Origin: Diphasiastrum complanatum
Lineage: Eukaryota; Streptophyta; Lycopodiopsida; Lycopodiales; Lycopodiaceae
Assembly: GCA_029204225.1 (NCBI GenBank)
Contig: CM055104.1
Location: 45,455,835-45,515,834, forward strand
Length of the DNA: 60,000 nt
Reading direction: 5' to 3'
Positions 10,602 through 22,719 of this stretch are shown here, piece after piece. A model generated the notes under the pieces. The model ran no database searches. It had not been told where the DNA came from and saw nothing but the letters and a program-made list of their open reading frames with translations. Made by a program: the position numbers and the translations under genes. Each line of letters begins with the position of its first letter. Positions within the stretch are counted from its first letter, which is position 1.

Positions 10602-12660
10602 ATGGCAACATCAAGTGGAGTCATGTTGGAAGCCAATGATAGGCCGCTTACCTCAAGTAGCTATTCATTGTGGAAAGTGAGGATGGAATCACTTCTTGAG
10701 ATGAATGATGTTTTGGATATTGTTGTAGGTTTGGAGAAGAGGCCAACAACACAACAAGATCAATTGAGGTATGACAAGAGAGCCAAGGGCTCTACAAATG
10801 ATCAAGATAAATGTTACCAATGAGTTTCTTAAGGAAGTTGGTAAGTGTACTTCATCAAGTGAGGCTTGGGAAGCTTTGAAGAAGCTTTATGAGTCCAAGT
10901 CTACTTTTAGAGTGTCGACTCTAAAAAGACAAATCTTTTCTTGTTTTCAAAAGAGTGCAACACTTTTGTTTTGAGAGTGAAAGCATTGAATGATGAGTTA
11001 GCTTGCATTGATGAGAACATTAAGGAAGGAGATCTTGTTCAAGTGCTTCTTAGTGGTTTGTTGGATGACCATTCTAACATTGTTCAGAGTTTATCTATTC
11101 AAAAGACTTTGCCAAGTTTGATGGATCTTCAAGAGATCTTGATCAATAAGAATATAGACTTCAAGCAAGAGGTGGATCTACATCGACACTTCAAGAGGAG
11201 GTTGTGTTCACAAATGAAAAACTCAAAGGAAGCAAAAGTAAGTGGTCTAAAGGGCAAGGTCAAGGGGAGGCTTCTTCAAATGGCAAAAATAAGGATAGAT
11301 CAAATATCAAGTGCTTCTATTGTGGCATCAAAGGACACTTTGCTAGTGAGTGCTACAAGAAGAAGAGAGATCAAGGAGACAAGTAAGGTAATCTTACTTT
11401 TGATGGGGATGGTTTGGATGTTCAAGATGCAAATGATGATGCTTTTGTGATGTCTTTATGTATGCTTGTTAATGATGGAGATCTAGATCCATGGTGGATT
11501 AATAGTGAAACAAGTTCACACATGACTTTTCACAAAGAGTACTTCACTTCTTTGTTGGCATATGGAGATGACAAGTGGGTGTGTGATCTACATGACCAAT
11601 GATGGTGAGTGTGCAATCAAAGGGATTGGCACAATTCCTATTTCTCTCTCTACAAATAGGAATGTTCATTTGGAGGATGTCTTGTTTATTCCATCTATTA
11701 CCAAGAACTTGCTTAGTGTGAGTCAAATGCTAAGCAAAGGCCTCAAGGTTGAGTTTGTTGGAGATGCTTGTATGATCAAAAGAAAGGATGTCTTGATTGG
11801 AAAAGGTAAAAGGCAAGGAAGGTTGCTTGTGTTATTGCTAACCAAGTTGGATATGTTGCAAGAGAGCAAATACATATTCAAGAGGTTTGGCATAGAAGGA
11901 TGGGACACCTCAACTTCCAGTCATTGGAGGTAATGGCTAGAAAGAAGGCCGTGATAGGTCTTCCAAGTTCCTTAAGTAGCATCACTCATGTTTGTGAGTC
12001 TTATACTTTGTGTAAGTCACATAGACTACCTTATACTAGATCTACAAAGTCTTTTCAACTTGTACATTCGGATATTCATGGAATTACTACAATTAGCAAT
12101 AGTGGAGCTAAGATGTATGTAACTTTCATTGATGATTTTAGTATATTTGTTGGATATATCTACTAAAGAGCAAATATGAAGTGTATGATATCTTTGTTAA
12201 GTTCAAGAATGAAAAGGAGAACCAATTTTCCACAATGATCAAGTGCTTGAGAAGTGACAATGGTGGTGAGTACATATCTACCAAGTTCAAGGCCCATGGG
12301 ATCAAGAGGGAGTATACAACACCAAGGACCCCACAAGAAAATGGAGTGGATGAAAGGAGGAATAGGACTTTATGTGAAAGTGCTAGAGCCATGAGGTTAA
12401 GTGCTAATCTTGATAAACCATTTTGGGATCAAGCTGTGTTGTGTGCCAATTTCTTGTGCAATAGGTGGCCGAGTGCTATTTTGGATGGAAGGACACCTTT
12501 TGAGATGCTATTCAAGAGGAGGCCAAGTGTCAACTTTATGAAAACTTTTGGATGCACATGCTATGTCAACATTACTCTTGATGATAGGACCAAGGAGGAT
12601 CCATCTTCAAGGAAAGGTATTTTTGTTGGATATAGTGAGATGAGTGTTGATATAGTGAGG
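10602..12660 (+). pseudogene. Ty1/copia gag-protease-integrase, truncated and frameshifted
   Basis: Domains in order are all recognisable. Gag starts at ATG 10602 (LWKVRMESLLEMND) and runs through several frame changes. A CCHC knuckle follows near 11320 (CFYCGIKGHFASEC). The protease is near 11490, but its catalytic DSG(A) reads NSET, so Asp is lost. The pre-integrase zone has NLLSVSQM and LPYTRSTKS. The integrase core has HSDIHG, FIDDF, RSDNGGEY and ENGVDERRNRTL, so the DDE residues are still visible. The sequence leaves copia homology at about 12660, so reverse transcriptase, RNase H and the 3' LTR are missing. Gag is closely similar to that of the inner nested element at 55845-52801; both have the EVGKC(T/I)SS motif. 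This is therefore an older relative of that family that kept integrase. Confidence 0.9.
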
Positions 12661-12666
12661 TGAGTG

Positions 12667-13034
12667 TTGTCTGATTCTGGAAACGGCATGGAATATTCTA
12701 GAATATGGCAAGAGGCTTCTGCAATAAGCCCAAATAATACAATTATGCTCCATGGCACTTATTAGCCTAAGGCCCAATGTTGGACTCGCATGTTTGTAAT
12801 ACTTCCGACTCTCTACTTTCAATAAAGTATTTTAAACTTAGCTTTTTTAAAGTTCTTAAGTTGCGAAACACAACTTGACCTCAAGAAACACAAAGTGATC
12901 TTGACGGTCAAGATAGTGATCCTGATGGAACTTCAATAGCCAATCAGAGTAAAGGGGGATCACCTCTCAAATCTATAAGAGGGAGCCATTTCCCTTGTAT
13001 TTGATCTACTTCTACTCTTCCTAATAAAACTCTA

Positions 13035-13078
<44 letters not shown>

Positions 13079-13095
13079 AAAAATACATCTGTCAT
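12667..13095 (+). repeat. LTR-like repeat with TATA box and (CT)n leader
   Basis: It begins TGTTGTCTGATTCTGG where copia homology stops. It contains AATAAAG (12821), a TATA-like 'tctataagaggg' (about 12990) and a CT run at 13039-13077. The part from about 12945 to 13035 matches the reverse complement of 4875-4990. The layout fits a solo LTR, but I found neither TSD nor partner, so boundaries are approximate. Confidence 0.5.
13039..13077. repeat. (CT)n microsatellite
   Basis: A 39 bp perfect CT run inside the LTR-like repeat. Its equivalent at 4766-4852 is the reverse-complement GA run beside the related repeat. Confidence 0.95.
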
Positions 13096-13399
13096 GTCCG
13101 TTATTAATGGCGTGCATGGCTCATAGTTTCAAAATATGATTTGACAAATCAGTCTTAATGATGGTAAGACCGTTTATAAAATGGAAATAATGAAAAGAAA
13201 TAAAAAATAAATCCGGTTTTATGTATAAGCGTAAACACGTGGGAGGAAATTTAACATGTCCATCATTTTAAATAGATGGATACAAAAAGTCCGTAGAAAG
13301 ATTTTCAAATGATCCTTGAAAAGATACTAGAAAGATTCTAAAAATGATCCACAAAAATTATAAGAAGTTCTTTCACAAATTGGGTGAGTCTCAAAAAAT

Positions 13400-13830
13400 T
13401 CTCGAATGAGTCTGTATTGATTTTTTAAAGATTCTCAAAAGATACTCAAAAAATTTTGGAAAGAGATTTTCAAAAAGATTCCAAAAAAGTCTTGAAAAAT
13501 TCTTGAAAAGATTCTAGTAAGATGGTCGAAAATTTCTCGAAATATTCTCGAAAATAGAAATGCAGTAGAAAATTTCTCAAAAACTGGGAGAAAGATGCTA
13601 AAAAAATTCTCGAAAAGCTGGATAAAATAGCTAGAAAAAGTTCTCGAAAAATTAAAAAAAGACATAGTAGAAAATTTCTCAAAAACTAGGAGAAAGATAC
13701 TAGAAAAATTCTCAAAAAAATTGGAGAGAGATTCTAGAAAAATGCTAGAAAGTAGTAGAAAATTCACAAACAATTCTAGAAAAGATAGTAGAAAAGTTGC
13801 GAGAAATTCCCCATTAATTCGTGTCAATAA
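13400..13830. repeat. Degenerate short-period A-rich repeat
   Basis: Variants of 'gaaaaattctcgaaaa' and 'agaaaatttctcaaaaac' recur irregularly at about 15-100 bp. Two longer copies, 'tagtagaaaatttctcaaaaac' with minor changes, lie near 13565 and 13665. On the minus strand this reads as Phe-rich low-complexity protein fused to the end of the gypsy integrase, which I regard as an artefact. Confidence 0.7.
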
Positions 13831-13849
13831 TAGTTTGCCTTCAAGTGAT

Positions 13850-14700
13850 TGGAGTTGAACAGAACCATTCTCAAACATCTCTATAACTTTATGAGGTCCG
13901 AGCAATCTCATATGAAGTTTTTCAAGGAACATTTGATTTCGACTATCATAGATAAGTGCAAAGTCATCAGCTTTAAGATCACTTTTTCTGATATGACTAT
14001 CATAGTTTTTCTTTCGTTGTTCTTTGATTTCCTCCGTTAATTTTTGTGAATTGAGCTTCAGATAGTTCTTCAATAGTCGTCAACCTTTCATTAATACATT
14101 CTGCATCTGTTCGTTGAACTTGAATACGAAAAGTTATCTCAAAATCAATAGGTTAAATATGTTGCATACCGTAAGTAAGAAAATATGGTGTTTGTTTTGT
14201 CGTGATCTTTTTTGTGTTTCAATAATCCCAAAGAACTGAGGGTAATTTCTAATCCCAATCAATTGCATGTGCAATAGTAATCTTGTTCGGGATCTTGCAA
14301 AGTATTCCATTAGCTCTCTCAATCAACCCGTTTGCTTTTGGATTATAAGGGATTGTCTTTATGTTTAATCAAAAAATACGTGATTATAGATTTGAATGAG
14401 AATGTTGCGACAGTTTTCAAATCGTTTCGTTTCGTCGCTTCTGCTTCAACGTTCTTTGTAACATAATCCGTTGGAACAAGAATATAACGACACTTAGTAT
14501 GTCAAGTCACGGGTTTGATTGGACCAACAAAGTCAATCCCCCACTTCTCAAATGGTGCAAGAGGTAGGATTGGTGTCAACGACCAATTCATTGCTTTTGT
14601 TGGCTTTCCAGATCTCTGGCATGGATCACACAAACGTATATAATTCGATATATCCTTGAATATAGTTGGCCACCAATACTTGGCACTCAATATTTTATAA
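13850..14700 (-). pseudogene. Gypsy integrase, fragmented
   Basis: The zinc-binding end is visible as KYWWPTIFKDI and CDPCQRSGKP. The core begins WGIDFVGPI near 14530, with the first catalytic Asp. Downstream pieces in other frames (14322-14134, 14073 on) include the C-terminal part NYDSHIRKSDLKADDFALIYDS and a G-P-(H/Y)-KVI motif typical of the gypsy integrase tail. At least three frame breaks occur. The piece after about 13830 runs into A-rich repeat. Confidence 0.85.
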
Positions 14701-15003
14701 ACAGTGTTCTTTAAAGCAAAGAATGTAGGGCTTGTACAACCTTTTTAATATCTTTGGTTTCGAGACATCTTCTTAGTTGATGATCAGCAACAAGCTTGTA
14801 TATGACATTGTTAATAATAGTATAAGGTGCTACCTTATATTGAAAAACTGTCTTTTTCTCCAAATCATATCCATCCGGATATATCTGATCCTTGAGATAA
14901 GTAATGATATCAGAATATAATGAATTTATAGACGAGATTTCGAATAAATTTTTGTTTGGAAAATCATGATTAATTGGTTTTCAGCTTTTCCCGTGCTAAG
15001 TTA

Positions 15004-15500
15004 CTATAAATAATCAGCATTCGTATGATATTTTCCTTGGCAAAGTTCTACTTGATAAGTGAATTCCTGCAGAAGTAGAACCCATCGAGCAATTTGTCCT
15101 GATAAATCTGGTTTATTCACAAGATACTTTAGAGCATAGTGATCAACATGAAAAATGAAAGCATATCCTAGCAAATAATGCCGAAATTTCTTAACATTAA
15201 AAATCATTCCGAGTGCTTCCCTTTTTGGTAGCCGAATGATTTTTCTCTGAGACACTTAGTTGTCAACTTGCATAGTATATGGGATGGTCTTTCTTCTTAT
15301 CGTCCTTCTGGCTCAAACAGATGCCAATAGCAAATGCAGAAACATCAACATAACTATGAAATAGAATACTCCAGTTGGGTGGTCTCAAGATAGGAGCATT
15401 GATCAACCTCTGCTTAAGTTCTTCGAACGCTTTTTGTTGTTCATTCGTCCACAAGTATTCCACTTGTTTCTTGAGTAGATGCATAAGAGCAGTAGCAATA
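15004..15500 (-). pseudogene. Gypsy RNase H
   Basis: Starts in the same frame as RT (FEELKQRLINAPIL, with SYVDVSAFAIG carrying the first acidic residue). It continues after a stop near 15256 as REALGMIFNVKKFRHYLLG, FHVDHYALKYLV and YHTNADYL. These are the usual Ty3 RNase H landmarks, including the D of 'TDH' as VDH and the terminal 'NxAD'. Inactive because of the stop. Confidence 0.85.
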
Positions 15501-16516
15501 GAGGCATGATTTTGGATAAATCTCCGATAGTAGCCGACATGTCCTAAGAAAGCTCTTAGTTCACATAGATTTGTTGGTATCAGGAGGTTCTTTATAAACT
15601 TGACTTTATCTTTATCGACCTCTATTCCTTTGTTTGATATTTTGTGTCCAAGTAAAATGCCTTCTTTCATACCAAAATAACATTTTTCTGGGTGAAGCGA
15701 TAAACAAGTATTTTGACACCATTGCAATGTAAGTTTCAGCTTCTGTAGATGTGTTTTTATATCACTATAAACACAGAAATCATCAATGAAAATTTCAAGA
15801 AAAGTTCTTAGGAAGGCAACGAAAATTAACATCATAATTCACTGAAAAGTCGCTAGTGCATTGCAAAGACCAAAGGGCATTTTGTTGTAGGCATAAGTGC
15901 CCCAATCTGTAGTAAACGTGGTCTTTGAACGATCCTCCTTTCTTACTCCAACTTGATTATAACCGGAGAAACTGTCACAGAAACTGTAATGCTCTTGACT
16001 AGCAACCTGATCTAAGATAGAATCAGTGAAGGGCAAGGGATGATGATCCTTCCTTGTGGCAGCATTGAGCTTTCGGAAATCCTGGCATATTCATATTTTG
16101 CCAGTCTTCTTCTTTGGAACAACAACAATGGGAGAAACCCATTCGCTGCTTAAGACAAGATAAATAACATCTACCTTAAGGTGCTTTTTGAGTTCGTCTT
16201 TCACCATGAGGGAGTACTTTGGATTGAGACGATACTGTCTCTGTCGAAGAGGAACATCATTTTCTTTAAGATCAATATGGTGCTCTCCAAATTCTACAGG
16301 TATTCCTTTCAAATTGTCGAGCGACCAAGCAAATACATCTTGGTACTCCTTCAGCAATTCCGTGAATTCAGCTAATTCCGTTTCTCCAAGTGACTTTGAG
16401 ACATACACAAATCTACCAGGTGCAAATTCAATTACTTCAGTAGAATCTGGTAGAATGATATCTTCTGTCATATTGGCCTTGGTATGGCCATGAATTTCAC
16501 GCATGGTTGACAACAT
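15263..16516 (-). pseudogene. Gypsy reverse transcriptase
   Basis: In order: the pre-RT linker (VFAWSLDNLKGIP near 16330), SEWVSPIVVVPKK (RT motif 1-2), then after a stop CDSFSGYNQV and YNKMPFGLCNA (16000-15850). The catalytic box IFIDDFCVYSD follows near 15790, where gypsy elements usually have (F/Y)xDD. The thumb and connection include LGHKIS and LRAFLGHVGYYRRFI. Both Asp residues are present. Stops at about 16090 and 15838 break the frame. This enzyme copies the element RNA to DNA in particles. Confidence 0.92.
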
Positions 16517-17083
16517 AGATATATTCTTGTCGTCAGCCTAGTTCTTATTACCAAATTCTTGTTCAGATTTGTCAAATTCATCACTTAAATCATCATTAGA
16601 CTCTTTAGAGTTCGTGTTTGCAACTTTTATTTCTTTATCCGAAACATCCCCTTTAGCATTGCAGGCATCGAAGAACTTTTCTTCGTCATTATTCTCATAG
16701 CATTCGAAATATTGCACTTCGATGTCAGATGCATTGGAGAAAATATTTAGTGCATAAGAAAAATCTTCTAAGGTAAAACTGGTGTTAGACAATGGAGTTT
16801 CACCTTTGTATTTGTCACGACTCTAGGTGATTACTTGTTCTGCTGGCTTACCTCGATTATTGGTCTCACCAATTTGAAATCTCAACTCTCTGGATTTCCA
16901 ATGAACATTTGCATTTGATTGATAAAGTTAGGGCCATACAATTAGCACAAAATAAGATGGAAAACCAAGTGGTTTGATAACTATAAAATTCATTGTGGAA
17001 GGCTTGGCTTGAATGTAAATGGTGACATCCTTCAATTCTCCAACAGGCTTTTGGCGCATCGAATCTGCTAACTTGATAATACA

Positions 17084-17380
17084 CTATGTTGGTTGAATGT
17101 CAGTCAGCCCCAAAGCATGAGCTCTGTCTTCTGTTATTATGTTCAAACTTAAACCAGAGTCTATCGGCACTTTTTCAATCAAGCAACCAGCAATGGTAAC
17201 ATCAATTTTAGGTGCACCGAGATTTCCTAAATCAATAGACAGTACACCAACCTCTGGCAAAGAAACTCTTTTCTTCTTTTTAGGGGAAGAAAGACCTTTC
17301 AATTGCCTACAATAATAATTGTTGTCTGCCAACAATTGCTCAAAAGTGATGTTTGGATGAAGAGATTCAATATCATTCAC
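17084..17380 (-). pseudogene. Gypsy aspartic protease
   Basis: About 98 codons with VPIDSGLSLNIIT near residue 73. The catalytic Asp-Ser-Gly is intact, followed by the usual hydrophobic strand. It lies directly after gag and is followed by stops near 17085. Retropepsins process gag-pol. Only the N-terminal half of the domain is in this frame. Confidence 0.8.
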
Positions 17381-18415
17381 TATATCATAGTCTTTCGTCT
17401 TGCTTTCGAGATTGGCTTGTCAATAACGGTATTAGACAATTTGATCTTCGGTATTTCATTGTCCCATTCCTCAAACATGACCACCTTCTCTGCAGCAGCT
17501 GACTGTAGTTCAGTATTGATAATTTCTTTTGCTTCTGCTGAGATGTCTTTTGCAAATAATTTTGTAGCATTGCGGTCATAGTCGGGGTCATCTTTAAGAT
17601 CTTTTTTGGTTGTAGATCTATTCGTTGACTTGCTCAAAGATTTCTTCTTCGAAGAGCTTCTGCGCTTCGTTGAAGATTTCTGTTTGGGTTTTGAAGAGTC
17701 TTTGCTTCTTGTGGTGACTTTGAATAGCTTTTCTACGTCACTTGGCCAAGATTGGTCTTCTGTCTTCGCCAAATTTCCTTCAATAATATCAATCCTCTGC
17801 ACAACAACATAAGTCGAAGCTTTTGCTTTTGAGTCTGCAACAGCTGGTGTTGCTACATACTGGTACTTAGGTTGCGGCTTCTTCAGCTGAGGACAGTCAG
17901 GATACTTGTGGCCAGGATCCCTACAGTTCGAGCATAGCGGTACATAACCAGTCGGCTTTCGTGGCTGAGGACAGTCAAGTGAAAAATGTCCTAGCTCTCC
18001 ACAGTTGTAACAGTTGCTCGACACTGGTTTAGTCATGGTTTGTGACTTCATTGTTGGTCCACCAAGAAATTCAGGAGGATTGTGTCTTTTTTGTGCGAAC
18101 TTTGGTCTATCATGTTGGGCTGATGCTGCAGTACCTTGAATAACCAATTTCTCTGAACTGATTCAGAAACGCATCTTTCAGTAGTAATCAGGTTCGTACA
18201 CAGCATAGTTCACCTTGACCGTACCATATGTGTGCCTGCTTTCTCAGCAGACCAGAAAAGATTCGTAGTTTGTCTACGTCAGTTCCTTTGTTATTTGCAT
18301 TAGCAAATGACTCAAATTGCGAGATAGAGCTATCTGCATTATCTGAAGTAGTCCCTTTAAAATAATCATACTTAATTTTTGAAATAGAAGTGAAATGTGC
18401 AGCGAGACCCTCCAT
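17380..18415 (-). pseudogene. Gypsy gag with two zinc knuckles
   Basis: Gag begins near 18415 (MEGLAAHFTSISK) and is interrupted around 18150-18190 before continuing to 17380. Two canonical C-x2-C-x4-H-x4-C knuckles follow each other: CYNCGELGHFSLDC near 18010 and CSNCRDPGHKYPDC near 17930. A long Ser/Lys-rich basic stretch (about 17720-17600) follows, then an acidic tail leading into the protease. The knuckles bind genomic RNA during particle assembly in this family. The retained knuckles but broken N-terminus show decay of a formerly complete gag. Confidence 0.88.
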
Positions 18416-18419
18416 ACCG

Positions 18420-19814
18420 AAGCTAATTAGGAGTTCAAGTAACTAGACAATATCTCGTCAAGATTTCTTCGACTTGCACTCAAAAATTGATATATGTCGT
18501 ACTATACCAACAATGTTAATATAGATTTTGTAGTAAATAATGTCGAACCCTTAGAGGATAGCATTTGAAAGTTATGTATTTGGTACAATTATGATTTATT
18601 TCGAGTGAAGTGGATTTGAGTGTTATTCTGGTTGTCAACAGACATTAGAAAGTAACCAATATTACTTGTGTTGGGGGTGTGTAGTGTTAATAATCCCATA
18701 ACAACAGTCTTGTCTCTATCAAATCGTTCTACATGTGAGATGTTATCAGAGTAGTACAACACTACTACACTCCGGCTGATTAAGGTGTCAACAGAGAATC
18801 AGAAAATGGTCGATGTATTCATGTTTGTGCAGAAAATTAGTTAATCGTATTCATGAACTGTTCGTTTCTAGACAGAACTCCTCAGCAACTTAAGTCCAAG
18901 GTTATGGTTAAAGAGCACAAATAGTTTTAGAGTACGTTAGAAACTTATGTCAGTTACAAGCAAGAACACAGATCAAAGACTCAATTCCTCTGACAGGGAC
19001 TGACATCTCAGATGTATACATACAGTTCTATCAACGATTGTGCTAGACTGTACCAAATGTAGATGTTATTTGAGTGCCAAAAAGAATGTATTCGCAATAG
19101 AAAAATAAGAGAATTTTAAGATACTTCTTTAGAGCATATTTACGGACATACAACAAACGACTATAATGCGCTAGAGTGTCTGTCTGACCAGAGAATAATT
19201 CATGTAATGTAGTAGAGATTGCTAGTAGACTCAGGATCACTCACACTCAACAGCGCAGAACATAGATAAGAGAGAATAATCCTCAACACTCTTTTCACTT
19301 CTTCAACCTCTCAAAATACATAAAACACTTTCTCTCTTGATGATCGAGACTGAAACGTGTGATCAATATATGTTCTACGAAGCGAACAAACACACCTCTA
19401 AAACTACAGGTGCGTCACTCCTGTGAAAAGGTCTAGTTAACAATTAGGTTGAATGTATGTTCAATTATACCATAAGAGGTATATTTAACTAAGAGTTGAA
19501 ATTACTCTAGTTTAATATGTCGATTCATATTTAGTCGTTTCGCGTAGATGACCTAGTAAAGGCTTATCCAAGGCAACGTTTCCCTTTTAGAGGTCTCGCC
19601 CTTAAATGCAAGGCAAGTCTTTAGGAGATATATTCTCGAAAAATGACTTAGGCCTCTGCATGATTTATATTTATCCAGCTCATATCTTCATTTTCGAGTA
19701 TATCATGCCATATTTAGGTTGATATTCAATTTTTAACAATTTTGTGGCATCACAATATGCTTTTCAGCTATGTTTTACCTTGTTGGTTTATGAATAAAGT
19801 TTCAAAAGGTTTCG

Positions 19815-19817
<3 letters not shown>
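18420..19817. other. No gene; possible upstream LTR/leader of the gypsy element
   Basis: AT-rich with no convincing frame. Its position upstream of gag suggests the leader or 5' LTR of the gypsy element. I found no matching 3' LTR or primer-binding site to prove it. Confidence 0.35.

Positions 19818-19884
<67 letters not shown>
19818..19884. repeat. (CT)n microsatellite
   Basis: A 67 bp perfect CT run. Confidence 0.97.
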
Positions 19885-19885
<1 letters not shown>

Positions 19886-21320
19886 AACTAGAAATCCCAA
19901 CGTAGCAAATTGTATCCTAAAAGCCCAAACAATACATTTAGTATTGTTGGCAACAACTCATGCATGACCAAGGTTGTCACTGACAAGACATGTGTCCAGT
20001 TGACTGTCTAGTTACTAGCGCAACTAGCCCTAGATGTTACTGAACCTTAGACCATAAATTGCATGCTACAAAGTAGGAAACTATATTAAGCTTGTATGTA
20101 AGTAGGAAACTGTGACTAAGATCTATCTAAGAGAATTGACATAAATTAAGCTTTTCTTATATCAACCTAAATCTACTAGGATAAAGATAGATTCCAACTT
20201 AAGAATTGAGAATAAATCTTGTGAAGTAGAGCAAATCATGCTGGTGAATTTCCCACCTCTTGAAGGAGTGGAAAATGTAACAGACTTTTTTTAAAGCTTC
20301 AAAATTTGGCTTGAAGAAGTAGACCAGAAAATTTGAATCTCACATTATTAAAATCAAGTCTAAAAGATTCAAAGTATTTTGAATCAAGATTTAAGTAACC
20401 AAGAGAAACACATTTCGATGGGCATGAGCTGAACATATTGAATTTGAGCAGCATGTACATAGAGACTGATGTAGTGGCAACTAGTAAATTACATCGATTA
20501 AGTAGCCCTACAGATTGTTAACAATAGATGTAAATTGTTTTTTCATGGATCAACTATTATCAGCTACACCATTGGTTTAGATATGTTGCAAGATTGCATT
20601 AAATGATATAAAATAGGGTCTCGTGTGTGTCTAGCATGCTATTAAAGAGCATGATAGCTTGGCCTAAACTATTTGGTATTGGTACCTATTTGGTTAAGGC
20701 CTTGCCTTATGCAAGAGTAGTTGTACACGAGATACTATAGTTATGCACGGAAGGCAATGCTCCTGAATGGAGAATCCGCATTTCATATGGAGGCTAGGGT
20801 TTCGAAGAGTATATTTGTACCCTCACCCCGCCCGTTGCGACATGTTGTGAGTTTTATGCTCTAGATACCATAGTACCTAGAATGGAAATATGCTCGGGGA
20901 AGTCTAGCAATTTGTTAGATCGTTGGTTGGGTGGTTTGTGCCACAACTTGTACTCTTATATGCTTGTTTCTACTCCTTGGATTGGGTGTGGGTGTAATAA
21001 AACAAATCACATATTATATTCACCCACTAAACCCTTCCTATCCCTGGAGTGGTTATATTTCCAGTCACGGTATCTAGGAAGCACAAGAATCACACAACAA
21101 CCAACCATTCTAAAGTTTAAAATTTGTGGTGATTTTTCTTTGCAGCAACAATGAATCTCTCTGACACCACAAGTTCAAACAAAAATAGTAGCCAACATTC
21201 AACTGCCACTATCTTTTTAGTTGGAAGAATATATTCTCCTTAAGACTTTGGCTATAACTTGTGCTCTCGACTGTGTCCCCTTTTATCTTTTCTTTTATGT
21301 TTATAGTGGTGATACGACTT
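19885..21320. other. Spacer, nothing recognised
   Basis: The 90-codon frame at 20882-21154 matches no family I know and has no supporting context. No RNA gene or repeat was recognised. Confidence 0.5.
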
Positions 21321-21324
21321 CTAG

Positions 21325-22604
21325 TGTGTGTTTAAGATATGTTTGACATGCAATGCCATTTTTGACTACTATTTAGGTGGAATCAATTATTAACAGCCTT
21401 GCTCGTTAAAGAGGTTTTCAACCACTATGAATATTTCTTTGCTATGTTAGTTCCGATAAGTAATTTTGAAGACTATTCTAAGCATATATGCATATCTCAA
21501 CCATCTTCCATAGTTGTAATTATCACATTTTGTCCTAGTTGTTGCTATGCTTTGCCTTAGGAGAAGTATTGTTACAATATTTTATTGTTCATTCTTGACA
21601 TGCATTAAATTGCGCAAAGATTGGCATCTATCAAGAAAATAAAAGCTAAAGGTAAGTTATGTGGATTTCGTGGACTTTTTTTTTTTTTAAGCATGAGACC
21701 ATAAAACAAATGTGAACCAATCATGACTTTTGAAAGTGACTCAGTGACATACGAAGAATCTTTAAGTCCATAAAATGTTCAAAAGCAAATTATGGCCCAT
21801 AAAAGATCTGCAAAGAAGTTGGAGTAGATCACACCCTATAACTATTCAAAAGGTTCGGCCTACAAAATGTTTTGGCTATAAAATAAATTATGTTGCGAAT
21901 CCTTTACTTTCACGAAAGGATATTTTGGCGACCTTTATGTTGGGCTGTACGGAGGGGTCATAAAAAAATTATCATTTCTCCAATACCTTTAAAGTGTGTT
22001 TAAGATATGGTTGACATGCAATGCCATTTTTGACTACTATTTAGGTGGAATCAATCATTAACAACCTTGCTCGTTAAAGAGGTTTTCAACCACCATGAAT
22101 ATTCCTTTGCTATGTTAGTTCCGATAAGTAATTTTGAAGACTATTCTAAGTATATATGCATATCTCAACCATCTTCCATAGTTGTAATTATCACATTTTG
22201 TCCTAGTTGTTGCTATGCTTTGCCTTAGTAGAAGTATTGTTACGATATTTTATTGTTCATTCTTGACATGCATTAAACTGCGCAAAGATTGGCATCTATC
22301 AAGAAAATAAAAGCTAAAGGTAAGTTATGTGGATTTCGTGGACTTTTTTTTTTTTAAGCGTGAGACCATAAAACAAATGTGAACCAAGTTCAAAAGCAAA
22401 TTATGGCCCATAAAAGATCTGCAAAGAAGTTGGAGTAGATCACACCCTATAACTAGTCAAAAGGTTCGGCCTACAAAATGTTTTGGCTATAAAATAAATA
22501 ATGTTGCGAATCCTTTACTTTCATGAAAGGATATTTTGGTGACCTTTATGTTGGGCTGTACGGAGGGGTCATAAAAAATTTATCATTTCTCCAATACCTT
22601 TAAA
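21325..22604 (+). repeat. Tandem duplication, ~670 + ~610 bp
   Basis: Unit 1 (21325-21993) and unit 2 (21994-22604) both run from 'gtgtgtttaagatatg' to 'tcatttctccaatacctttaaa'. Unit 2 lacks about 57 bp found in unit 1 at about 21717-21773. The units abut with no spacer, so this is a head-to-tail duplication. No gene was recognised in either unit. Confidence 0.92.
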
Positions 22605-22719
22605 GGTGCACTGAAATTGAGTAGAATCTTTAAATGCTTCTTGGTATTATCAACTCGTCGCATCAAGGAGAAGTGAACCTTGGTGGGCGAGCCCAACTCA
22701 CGCATGATACTCCAACTCA

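Larger units (their letters stand above)
13850..18415 (-). mobile_element. Ty3/gypsy LTR retrotransposon, internal region
   Basis: On the minus strand the order is gag (two CCHC knuckles), protease, reverse transcriptase, RNase H, integrase. PR-RT-RH-IN is diagnostic of Ty3/gypsy rather than copia. Each domain is broken by stops and frameshifts, so the copy is inactive. I could not identify either LTR: the 18.4-19.8 kb flank shows no clear match to 12.7-13.8 kb. No chromodomain was seen after the integrase. Confidence 0.92.

Noticed and set aside
13435-13840. Phe-rich C-terminal extension of the gypsy integrase as a real domain
   Set aside because: It is the translation of the A-rich degenerate repeat. 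A chromodomain, which some gypsy integrases have here, is not visible.
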